A DNA stretch of 64,000 nucleotides from Benincasa hispida (taxonomy: Eukaryota; Streptophyta; Magnoliopsida; Cucurbitales; Cucurbitaceae). The notes under the pieces are model-generated. The model saw nothing but the letters and a program-made list of their open reading frames with translations. It was not told where the DNA came from and did not search any database. The translations under genes and the position numbers were made by a program. How positions within the stretch are numbered: the first letter of the stretch is position 1; each line of letters opens with the position of its first letter. Positions 32,461-41,400 of the stretch are shown here, piece by piece. The DNA lies in contig NC_052351.1 in NCBI RefSeq assembly GCF_009727055.1, positions 10,717,203 to 10,781,202 of the forward strand. Direction: 5' to 3'.

Positions 32461-33836
32461 ATGGCAAAGAAGATGCTCGAGACTTGGAGCTTGAAGAGAC
32501 TCAACCACTGACTTCACCTTCTCCATCACACTCCACAAGTGATGAAGAAACTACTCCAAGGAAGACAAGAAATATTCAAGAGATTTATAATACTTCAAGA
32601 AGAATACGAGATGATGAACATGCTGATTTTGCTTTATTTGCAGATGTTGATCCTATATACTTTGAAGAAGCAATTCAATAGGAGAAATGGAAAGATGCAA
32701 TGGATCAAGAGATTGATGCAATCAGAAGAAACGAGAAATGGGTGTTAGTCAAATTACCAAAGAATAGAAAAGTTCTTGGATTCAAATGGATCTATAGAAC
32801 AAAACTGAAGCAAAATGGAGAAGTGCAGAAATACAAGGTCAGACTCGTAGGAAAAGGTTACAAACAAAAGTTTGGTATGGATTATGAAGAAGTTTTTGCA
32901 CCAGTAACTCACTTGGAGACTGTTCATTTGATGTTAGCCCTTGCAGCACAAAATAACTGGAAAGTTCATCAAATAAATGTCAAGTCAGCATTTCTAAATG
33001 GGTATTTAAAGAACGAAATTTATGTTGAGTAGCCCCCTGGTTATGCCAAAATTGGAAAAGAAAATAAGGTGTGTCGATTGAAGAAAGCATTATATGGCCT
33101 AAAGCAAGCATCAAGAACCTGGTACAAACGTATCGATGATTTTTTCTTGAAGGATGGTTTCTGAAGATGTCCATATAAACACGCTCTCTACACCAAAGAA
33201 GACAAAAATGGTAATTTCTTGATGATTTGTCTATATATGGATGATTTAATTTTTACGTGAAATTCAAACATGATGATTGATGAGTTCAAAGAGCGCATGA
33301 AGAAAGAATTTGAGATGACTGATATGGGTTTACTTCATTACTTTCTTGGTACTGAAGTTAAACAAGGTGATAATGAGATTACAATTTCCCAAAAGAAGTA
33401 TGCAAAAGATTTTTTGATAAAGTTCAAAATGGAGAATGTTTATCCTGCTAGTACTTCTATGGAACTGGGTTTAAAGTTAAGCAAGCATGATGATAGTGAA
33501 GCTTTTGATGCCACCATCTATAAAAGTCTTGTTGGAAGTTTAATGTATTTAACTACAACTAGACCTAATCTTATGTTCTCAGTAAGTTTATTGAGTAGAT
33601 TCATGGCATCACCAAAGAGAAGTCATTGGGAAGCTGGAAAGAGAGTTCTTAGATATATTCTTGGAACTGTTGATCATGGAATCCACTATAAAAGGAATAT
33701 GGATATAACGTTCTTGTTGGCTACAGTGATAGTGATTGGGGAGGAAATATTGATGATTTCAAAATTACTTCTGGGTATGTATTTAATATTGGTTCTGGAG
33801 CAGTTTCGTGGGCATCAAAGAAGCAGGATGTTATAG
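32461..33836 (+). pseudogene. pol: Copia-5 reverse transcriptase
   Basis: Several open runs. They cover an acidic/Ser-Pro linker (32457-32681); the RT start VLVKLPKNRKVLGFKWIYRT with [36 protein letters not shown] sequence near 33080; and the catalytic YMDDLIFT near 33235, intact. After a stop come MKKEFEMTDMGLLHYFLGTE, TISQKKYAKDFLIKFKMENV and VGSLMYLTTTRPNLMFSVSL. Two or three stops and one frameshift (~33710) separate these, so it is inactive as it stands. Confidence 0.87.
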
Positions 33837-34180
33837 CATTGTCAACAACGGAAGCTGAATACATTTCTTTGTTTGCAGCTAGTTGTCAAGCACTTTGGCT
33901 TAGAAAGATACTACATGAATTGAAGTGTCCTCAAGAGAAAGGGACCGTCATGTTCTTTGACAATAAATCATCTATTTCACTTTCGAAGAATCCAGTTTTT
34001 TATGGAAGAAGTAAACACATACATATCAAGTATCATTTCATCAGAGAATTGGTCAAAGATGGAGAAGTATATATCAAGTATTGCAAGACACAAGATCAAG
34101 TTGCAGACATATTCACAAAAGCATTAAAGACGGACTTATTCTTGAAAATGAAAGATAAGCTCGGAATCAGGGAAGTCTAG
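33837..34180 (+). pseudogene. pol: Copia-5 RNase H and C-terminus
   Basis: An open 113-codon run: STTEAEYISLFAASCQALWL, VMFFDNKSSISLSKNPVFYG, KHIHIKYHFIRELVKDGEV and DQVADIFTKALKTDLF, ending LGIREV and TAG just upstream of the polypurine tract. Shifted by one frame from the preceding block. A normal Copia polyprotein end. Confidence 0.88.
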
Positions 34181-34192
34181 CTTAAGGGGGCA

Positions 34193-34227
34193 TGTTAGAA
34201 ATTAATAAGCTAGATACATTATGGATA
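34193..34227 (+). repeat. Copia-5 3' LTR, truncated
   Basis: TGTTAGAAATTAATAAGC and the next ~17 bases match the LTR start, then sequence diverges at TGGATAA. The remaining ~330 bp of LTR are absent. Confidence 0.8.
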
Positions 34228-34660
34228 ATTAAGTATAATATAATATATATTTAATTATATTAAGTTAATTAATGGGAGGGAGTCCTCCCCTCTTTTACCT
34301 AAGTAGAAGTTTAGTTTCTCTTTTTTTTTTTTTTTTTTCCTTCTTCTTCTTCTTTCTACATCACATAGGATTAATTGAAAGATCTCATATCTCTCTTCCT
34401 TTCAATCTCCTCCCTTCCCTCAAACCTCAAACATCACTAGAGCTCTCACTTCTCCTGGATTCTCACCTGAGAATACTGAGGTCGTTGTCGTGATGGTGTT
34501 CAAAGGAATCACTAAAGATAGTTTTCAAAGGTAAGGGTTTATGAAACCTTAATCTATTTCTTTCTTTTTCATAAACATGATATAAATTTTTGTGCTAAAT
34601 GCATAATTTTTTCTTCTTCCTAGTAAAAAAAATCAATTATGAAAAATTGGGATTTGGGAG
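34228..34660 (+). mobile_element. 3' part of a family X LTR
   Basis: Matches the 3' half of the probable solo LTR at 8546-9625 in motif order: AT-rich lead, GGGAGGGAGT, a T-rich/CTT-rich tract, CTCCTCCCTTCCCTC, GATTCTCACCTGAGAATAC, and the end AAATTGGGATTTGGGA. The start is lost at the junction with the Copia-5 3' LTR. Confidence 0.55.
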
Positions 34661-35125
34661 ATCCGCTCCGCTCAAGGGTCCCTTCAATGTGGATCCTTCA
34701 CTCCTATGTCCCTTTACATCTCACAAGTCTACTACTTATCTTTTCTCTTCCCATTCTCCCATGTGTCCTTTTATCACTTGTCTTTTCTCTTCCCACTCTC
34801 CATGTGGCATTTCCTATAGCTTTTGTTTTAAAAACTGAAACTGAGATACTTTTGGTTTTGCCGGTTCTAATAGACTAGAAATCGATATGTTCATTTTAGT
34901 CCATGGTTTTGTCTAAAATTGGATCGAACCGAACCGTGTACATCCCAAATATGAGGTAATTGGAAACTTTTGGTTTCTTCTCTATTCTAAAATTCTCTTA
35001 CGGACTTGGACATTAGAGCCATTTTTCTTTGTTTTACAGGTCATCTCTTCCTTAAATTACAATTTTATCATTGATGTAACGTGAAGATTGGTGCATTTTT
35101 CTTGACCAAAATTTGGCATCAACAC
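34661..35125. other. Unassigned sequence, no gene seen
   Basis: About 465 bp after the LTR remnant. The short open frames are pyrimidine-rich chance frames without homology. It may be the start of a retroelement interior or host intergenic DNA. Confidence 0.5.
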
Positions 35126-35129
35126 AAAA

Positions 35130-35340
35130 TAATCACAACAAAGAGATGTGTTGAATTCAAAAGCAAGCAAATTCATTTTGGTGATCAAGCTTAACATCGA
35201 AACTTAGTTGGGCTATACCTGATGGCTTCAGTTTTTCTCATATATGAGTTCGTACAAGATGCTAGCCTTGACCATTTCATATTTGGATGTGCACCATTCG
35301 AGAGACGCATTTGGAAATATTTTATTATTTTTTCCCCGTA
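35130..35340 (+). pseudogene. CRK fragment F (one N-lobe exon)
   Basis: Plus-strand piece of a CRK kinase N-lobe exon. It reads QRDV.EFK, then across frameshifts HRNL.VGL, LIYEFVQDASLDHFIFG. It matches the exon at 37496-37695 of CRK C but has stops and length changes. No other exon is next to it. Confidence 0.65.
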
Positions 35341-35850
35341 CGTCACATTTAAAAAAAAAAAATTAAACCGGCAATAGACTCATTTTGGTACAACACGTGC
35401 GTCAGAGTGAGTTGTCAACTCACTCTGATGCGCGCGGTCAGAATGCGTCTGTTTAAATTTGCGTTTTCCCCCACGTTTTAGCATAAAAAGTCCCACTTTT
35501 TTCCTTCATTCCACCGTTTTCATCTTCTCCTTTCACAAATTTCATCTTCCTTTAACGAATTTGTGGCCTTTTTCTTGATTTTTTTCTTCCCTTGACTTTC
35601 TTTTTAAATTATTAATTATATTGTTCCTCTCGATTTTTCCACTATCAAATTTAGCTAAATTTCAAAAAAAAAAAATAAAAAAAATTGAAATATACTTTTT
35701 TATGGATTCTCAAAATTTGGCTTGGTTTTTAAAATTAATAATAAAAAGTAGATAGAAAATAAAAAAATTAAAAGTGAAAATAATGTCTATTCACTAACTT
35801 TTAATAAAACAAAAATAAAAAATAAAATTATTAGGGAACGGAGCTTTAAA
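35341..35850. other. AT-rich non-coding sequence with a hairpin
   Basis: No gene. Poly-A/T tracts and, at its start, a strong palindrome listed separately. It may include the distant upstream region of CRK C. Confidence 0.55.
35399..35432. repeat. Near-perfect palindrome
   Basis: TCAGAGTGAGTTG, one T, then CAACTCACTCTGA, giving a 13-bp perfect stem that extends by a wobble and two more pairs. It sits in a locally GC-richer patch (ACACGTGCG...GCGCGCGG). Confidence 0.9.
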
Positions 35851-35990
35851 TGGGTTTGAGTGGTAGGTAGACTGAGATTTACTTTACCAAAAATTCAAAA
35901 ATGTGGACCAATAGACCTAAAGGCGGCATTGAGAAAATTAAAAGCGACGACTTACTGGACGCGTCAACTGTATTGTTGGTTGCTTAAGAT

Positions 35991-35998
35991 TATAAAAT
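35991..35998 (+). promoter_or_regulatory. Candidate TATA box of CRK C
   Basis: TATAAAAT lies 50 bp before the first ATG of CRK pseudogene C, so a leader of roughly 20-25 bases would be expected. Position only; AT-rich DNA makes chance matches common. Confidence 0.35.
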
Positions 35999-36048
35999 GG
36001 GTTTCAAGAGACATTGTTCACTTTACAAAACGAAAATTGAGAATTGAG

Positions 36049-38885
36049 ATGATGGAAACTTCAAAAAGCCTCTTATTCCTTTGCGTCATTCACTTATTCA
36101 TGGTTTCTACCACTATTTCCCAACAGGAGTTCATTGCACACTCATGTTCAAACATCGGCAACTACAGCAGAAACAGCTTTTCAAGCGAAATCTTGACACC
36201 CTACTTTCCTCCATCCTCTCCAACTCCCAAATAGATTACGGGTTTTACAATTCTCCAGCCGGACAGCAACCCGACAAGGTCAACGCTATCGCCCTTTGCC
36301 GAGGCGACTGGACTGTGGAGCAATGCAAGAACTGCTTAAAGACTCCGCTCTAAAGATTGTACAGACTTGTCCCAACCAGAAGGAGGCTATCGGATGGTAC
36401 AACGATTGTATGCTTCGTTACTCAAACGATTCAATATTTGGAGTTGCAAACGTTCAAGTGCTTTCCAGAGATTTCAACACTGGGAATTCATCGAATGTTG
36501 ATGGGTTCACCAAGCACTGAGGAATCTGTTAGCAAGACTGCAAAATCAAGCTTCGTCTGGAAGTTCTACACTGAAATTCGCAGTGGGAGACACCGAAGGA
36601 CCGAGCATAGAAGAGAATAGGATATATGGACTTGTCCAGTGTACTCCGGATCTGTCCTTTATGGATTGCACTAATTGCTTTGACACGCTTAATGAAATAT
36701 TCCGACTGGGAAAATAGGAGCGAGAATATTTGCGGTAAGTTGTTTTCTGAGATATGAGATCTATCTTTTCTACACCCCTCCTCCGCCCCTGCCACCTCCC
36801 TCGCCACCGCCATCCCCACCTCCACCTCTGCCGCCGACTCTGCCTCCGGCACCAGGTATCAACGTTCATACGCACATAAACACACACATCTTTCACCATT
36901 TTAACAAATGTTTTTGTTTTGTTTGCAATGACAATATGCTTAAGAAAAACTATCATAAATTGCACAGCTTTATTTTGCAGGAAATAATAGCAATAATAGA
37001 ACAGTTATAATCGTTATGGTGTCCATCGCTTCAGCCATCATTTTCATTGTTGCCATTTGTATCATTTTGAGAATAAGGAAGGCAAAGAACAGAAGGCCAT
37101 TAGAAAAAGTTTGGAAGTGAGTGGTTTTATAATTCCTCTGTTTCTTTTAGATGACAGTTTTGCTATGATAGTGTGGCTTTTTCAAGAATGCTTGTGGCTT
37201 TAATCCTACAATTGAATTTGATGTTCAAGCCTTAATCTACTCTTTAGGTATTGCTCTCGGAGATGGCACCAATGAAATTAGCAGTGTGGAGACAATCGAT
37301 TTGATTTTGATACTATTAAAATTGCAACAAATGCCTTCTCAAGTGAAAACAAGCTAGGACAGGGTGGATTTGGAGCTGTTTACATGGTATAAAATGAATT
37401 AGCTAAAGAATAGCAATGAATTGGAGTTTAAAGTATAAAGTTTTGAGTGACATTCTTTACTAAAAGTTGACTCTTATATTTTTAGGGTAAGCTACCTAAT
37501 GGACAACAAATTGCAGTGAAGAGGCTTGCACATAATTCACAACAAGGAGATGTTGAATTCAAAATGAAGTCCTTTTGGTAGTCAACCTTCAACATCGGAA
37601 CTTGGTTAGGCTATTGGGATTTTGCTTGCATGGAAGCGAAAGACTTCTCATATATGAGTTTGTACCAAATGGAGCACTTGAACACTTCATATTTGGTATA
37701 ATAGTTGTTCTTTTCTTTGGTCTACAAAAAATGGAAAAGCCATAGCTTTCATATATCGATGACATTGTAGATTTTGGGAAGCGAACTCTATTAATATGGG
37801 AAAGACGATTCAAAATCATAAATGGCATTGCACGAGGGCTTCTTTACCTTCATGAAGATTCTCGTCTTCGAATCATACATCGTGATCTCAAAGCTAGCAA
37901 ATTTTGTTGGATGAAGAAATGAATCCAAAGATTGCAGATTTTGGTTTGGCAAGATTGTTTGAAGTAGATGAAACTCAAGGCAATACAAGTAGAATTGTGG
38001 GAACTTAGTAAGTTTCAAATATGTTTATTTTTCCTTTAAAATATTGTGGAATAGTTTATTATCTATTGTTATTATTTTTGCAGCGGCTACATGGCTCCAG
38101 AGTATGTTATACATGGACAATTTTCAGTGAAATCAGATGTTTTTAACTTTGGCATTTTGATTCTTGAGATTTTGAGTGGTCAGAAAAACAATTGCTTTCG
38201 CAATGGAGAAAACGTTGAAGATCTCTCCAGCTTTGTAAGTATATAATATACTTCTTAAAATTTCTATATGTAACGACACTTAAATCAGCTACCAATAGTA
38301 TTAGAAGATTTTGATATTAAAAAATGGTTTGTTTATTTATTGTTTAAATTAGTCTGTTTTTGCAATCTTGTTATCTCTAACCCATTTGGTAACATAGCTT
38401 CATCCCCAGACTTCAATATATTTGTTTGAATTTGTTCAATTTGAACTTTAAATGCAATATACCATAATTTATAAAGATCACCAATATAACTAACTATCCT
38501 CGATTCTTATTTTAAAAAATCAATGACAATAACTATAACCATCGTGGGATTTTCTTGTAGGCTTGGAAAAATTGGAGGGCTGGAACAATTACAAATGTCA
38601 TAGATTCAACACTCTTGATTGGTTCAAGAACTGAAATGATTAGATGCATTCACATTGGACTATTGTGTATTCAAGAAAATGTAGCAAATCGGCCAACAAT
38701 GGCTTCGATATTTTTGATGTTAAGTAGTTCTTCTCTCACTCTCCCTATACCTTCTAAACCTCCATTCTTCAGACATAGTAATAGCACCTATGAAATCAAA
38801 CACAATGTTAAAGTTAGATGGAACTAGTAATTCTGGAAGTTCAACTCTTAATGATATTTCAATTACAAAGCTCCATCCTCGTTAG
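36049..38885 (+). pseudogene. CRK pseudogene C (DUF26 receptor-like kinase), most complete copy
   Basis: Starts MMETSKSLLFLCVIHLFMVS, a clear signal peptide; the second ATG could equally be the start. Exons: 36049-36855 (ectodomain), 36981-37116 (TM, VIIVMVSIASAIIFIVAICI), 37258-37386 (P-loop LGQGGFGAVY), 37496-37695 (IAVKRLAHNS), 37771-38007 (HRDLKASK), 38084-38234 ([20 protein letters not shown]), 38561-38885 (ending ITKLHPR). Introns are GT..AG. Both DUF26 C-x8-C-x2-C motifs are visible (CRGDWTVEQCKNC and CTPDLSFMDCTNC), and a proline-rich linker precedes the membrane segment. Frameshifts occur in DUF26-1 (twice), between the DUF26 domains, near VETIDL, in EFKMKS, at KASKFCW and near the C-terminus. 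CRKs signal in stress and immunity, but this copy cannot make a full protein. Confidence 0.88.
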
Positions 38886-39589
38886 ATTGTTCCCCAAGAA
38901 TACAGGAAACATATGCTATTTCGAAAGTTGTTATTTATTTTGAGAAACTATAGATTCGACATTAGATAAGTTATTTGTTTGTATTTTTATTGTTTAATGG
39001 ATCATTAACGGGTGTGAGAAAATATGGTTGAATATAATCTATTATTTCCTCTCAGATTTGATTTTGATTTATGTCATTTAATGAGTAGTTAGTTAAAATA
39101 GAAAATAACACTAACTATCTAGAAGCTCCTTGAACGATCTACATAAATAACTTAAATGTAAAGTTAGACTTGTTGCTAACAATTCTAAACAAAAGAAAGA
39201 ATTAAACTTTTTTTATTCATTCTCTCCGGTTATGAGAATCACATTCATTATATTGTTAATTTCAAGTGCAGCAATTTTATACAAGTATTCATCAAATTGA
39301 TGTAAAAACAGATTTTCTAAATGTTTAGAAAAATTAAATTTATATGGACCAACTTAAAGGTTTTATAGAGGCAATAAATAAAGTGTGTAAGCTTATTAAA
39401 TCATTACATTACTTAAAATGACCTCCAAAGTAATGACATGAAAATTTTTATTATTGCACGTTAAATATTGATTATAAACTAAATGAATGTGATAAAAGCA
39501 TTGATTATAAATCATGAAAAAATTTTCATGTTATTATTAGTTTATATGTTGATGATTTATTGATCTCTAGTTCAAATATGTTTGTTATA
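38886..39589. other. Intergenic AT-rich sequence between CRK copies
   Basis: No gene seen. Near 39290-39590 there are weak Copia RT-like words (for example NVLFIICYVDDLLIS-like reading around 39520-39570, LLVYMLMIY in another frame), too degraded to call. Confidence 0.45.
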
Positions 39590-40030
39590 AATGAAACAAG
39601 AAATTAGCAGCATGGAGACCATTCAATTTGGATTTTGAACCATTAAAATTGCAACAAACTATTTCTCAAGTGAGAACAAGCTCAGACATGGTGGATTTGG
39701 TGTTGTTTACTAGGTATGGAAATGGATTAAGGAATAGAGCTTAAGGTGTAAATTGATATAAATTCTAACTAGAGATTGAAGTTTTTATTTTCAGGGTAAG
39801 CTAGCTAATGGACAACGTAACACAATGAAGAGGCTTCGCAAATAACTCACAAAAATGAACTGAAAGTCTTCTCAGATATGAGTTTGTACCAAGTGCCAGT
39901 CTTGACCAGTTCATCTTTAGCTTTGGTGTTTTAATTCTTAAAATCGTGAGTGGCAAAAAAAAAATAGTTGTTTTTGCAATGGAGAAAAGATAGAAGATCT
40001 CTCAAGCTTTGTAAGTATATAATTCACTTT
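39590..40030 (+). pseudogene. CRK remnant D (same sequence as CRK E upstream part)
   Basis: Plus strand. The P-loop exon reads EISSMETIQFGF, TIKIATNYFSSENKL, RHGGFGVVY (first Gly of the loop lost) and ends at a donor GTATGG. After an intron ending TTTTCAG comes GKLANGQRNTMKRL, where Met replaces the residue before the catalytic Lys context. This is fused to FSFGVLILKIVSGKK and ends NGEKIEDLSSF at donor GTAAGTAT. From 39700 onward it is the inverted partner of 25103-25911, so D and E are probably one gene copy seen twice. Confidence 0.8.
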
Positions 40031-40508
40031 TTGAAATCTTCTCTTAACATAACGACACTTCCGACGTTGTTGATAATGTTAAAGGGTCGTTTATTTCACG
40101 GGAATCTAAGATTTCTATGAAGTGGGCATCTAAACTACCACATTTGTTTTACGGTAATGTAAGATGCTCGAGCATCTAGAGATTCACAGACATCCAAGGA
40201 TGCCCTTACAGAGGGCATTTCAAGAGTTTTAGATGCGCTCTTGAAACATGAGTTTTTCGAGGTTCTTGTATTGATGGGATCCTTTTTTACCTTTTTAACC
40301 CTTTATTTTTCATATATAAAAAAATATCACTCTTCTTTATTTTCATTTTATAATTAAAATAAATATTGTCAATTATGTAATTCATCACTTTCTTTGATTT
40401 TATTGTGGCCTTTTTAATTTTTTTTAAAATTATTCAATTTCAAATTAAAATTAAAATTAAAATTTATTTTATAAAAAATGTTAAATTAATTTGTATTATT
40501 CTGTAGAA
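39700..40508. repeat. Inverted repeat arm 2 (partner 25103-25911)
   Basis: Reverse complement of the sequence ending at the first gap, near-identical over ~809 bp. It stops at CTGTAGAA, after which a purine-rich tract leads into the second gap. Confidence 0.93.
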
Positions 40509-40570
40509 AGGAGGGAAGGGGAGGAGAGGGGAAGGGAGGAGGGAGGGGGGGGGAAGGGAGGAGGGGAGGG
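40509..40570. repeat. GGA-rich purine tract abutting a gap
   Basis: About 60 bases of almost pure G/A (GGGAGG and GGGGAGGA repeats) running into N. Absent from the partner at the corresponding point. A low-complexity contig end, possibly an artefact. Confidence 0.85.
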
Positions 40571-40595
40571 NNNNNNNNNNNNNNNNNNNNNNNNN
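40571..40595. other. Assembly gap (25 N)
   Basis: Second run of 25 N, the same length as the first. Confidence 0.99.
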
Positions 40596-40745
40596 AAATA
40601 AATAATTTAATATATATTAATATGATAACTACCTTATCATATAATATATATTAAACTATATGTTATATCAAATATAATATATAACTTATAGTTTTAATAT
40701 CATATCATATAAAATATAACCTATAGTTTCTTTTCTCTCACTAAT
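40596..40745 (-). mobile_element. Fragment of a family X LTR, inverted
   Basis: On the minus strand it reads ATTAGTGAGAGAAAAGAAAC, CTATAGGTTA, TATATGATAAGGTAGTTATC, matching in order the stretch near 9025-9140 of the probable solo LTR. Truncated by the gap. Confidence 0.5.
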
Positions 40746-40749
40746 GATA

Positions 40750-40893
40750 TTTAGGTTGAGGTTGAGGTTGATCCATTCTCCCCCAGGAAAGGGGGAATAT
40801 TGAGGTTAAGGTTGATCCAAGCACATTGCTCCATATAGTTTTGAGTATGATCCATTGTTGAGGTTCAGGTTGATCCAAGCACATTGCTCCATG
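40750..40893. repeat. GGTTGATCC-containing direct repeats
   Basis: Copies of a ~34-bp unit containing AGGTTGATCCAAGCACATTG at ~40800 and ~40859, and a partial copy with GAGGTTGAGGTTGATCC at ~40755. Confidence 0.75.
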
Positions 40894-41400
40894 GAATGGG
40901 AATGGAAAACTGCTTCTTCTTGTTCCCCAAATTTTCAATTTTTTTTTTGTTGATAACTTTCGTTGTGCTTCTAGCTCCTATAGTAATTTTTTTTTGTTTT
41001 TACTCTAAGGGGAACTAGGGAGAGAAAAGGGATATTTTTCAAACTAAACGGGCAGCTAAAAAATGAGGGGAGAAAACAATTGAATGAGGAATAGAAAGGG
41101 AAAACAGGTTGAGAGAGGAGCAAAGCTGCTTTACCGAGTTGACGAAGAGTGAAGCTCGACCAATAAGGAGAGGAACGATGTAATTGAACTTAAAAGATAG
41201 AGAGAGGGGGAGGCTCAATGTAATTGAGCTCGATCGATAGCAAGAGAAGCTTTGGCAGCTCGACCGATGGGGAGGGGAATGAGGTAATTGAGGTTATCTC
41301 TTTTCTTTTCTTTTCTTTTCTTTTTTTTCTTTCAATAAAGCAATAGAGAGCTTCTCTTTATGGTGAGTACTGTCAGTTCTTTCATTGCCTCAGTCCCCTA
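40894..41400. other. Unassigned sequence with a CTTTT microsatellite
   Basis: No gene. Two GCTCGACCGATnGGGAG-like words recur near 41220-41280, and a (CTTTT)n pyrimidine tract lies at ~41296-41335. Confidence 0.5.

Larger units (their letters stand above)
29795..34227 (+). mobile_element. Copia-5 LTR retrotransposon
   Basis: Plus-strand Copia with a ~380-bp 5' LTR, a degenerate primer site, gag, protease, integrase, RT and RNase H in order, the polypurine tract CTTAAGGGGG, and the first ~35 bp of a 3' LTR before sequence switches to another repeat. It is the best preserved Copia coding set here but has several stops. The first ~120 bp of its 5' LTR lie in the noisy stretch, so its true left flank and target duplication are unknown. 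A solo LTR of the same family is at 20784-21146. Confidence 0.88.

Noticed and set aside
35860..36048. Open frame extending 63 codons upstream of the CRK C start
   Set aside because: The upstream part has no homology, contains the candidate TATA box, and the signal peptide begins exactly at the MMETSK start.
36529..36965. Antisense Ala/Gly/Arg-rich frames over the CRK C linker
   Set aside because: They are the reverse strand of the proline-rich juxtamembrane codons; composition shadows only.
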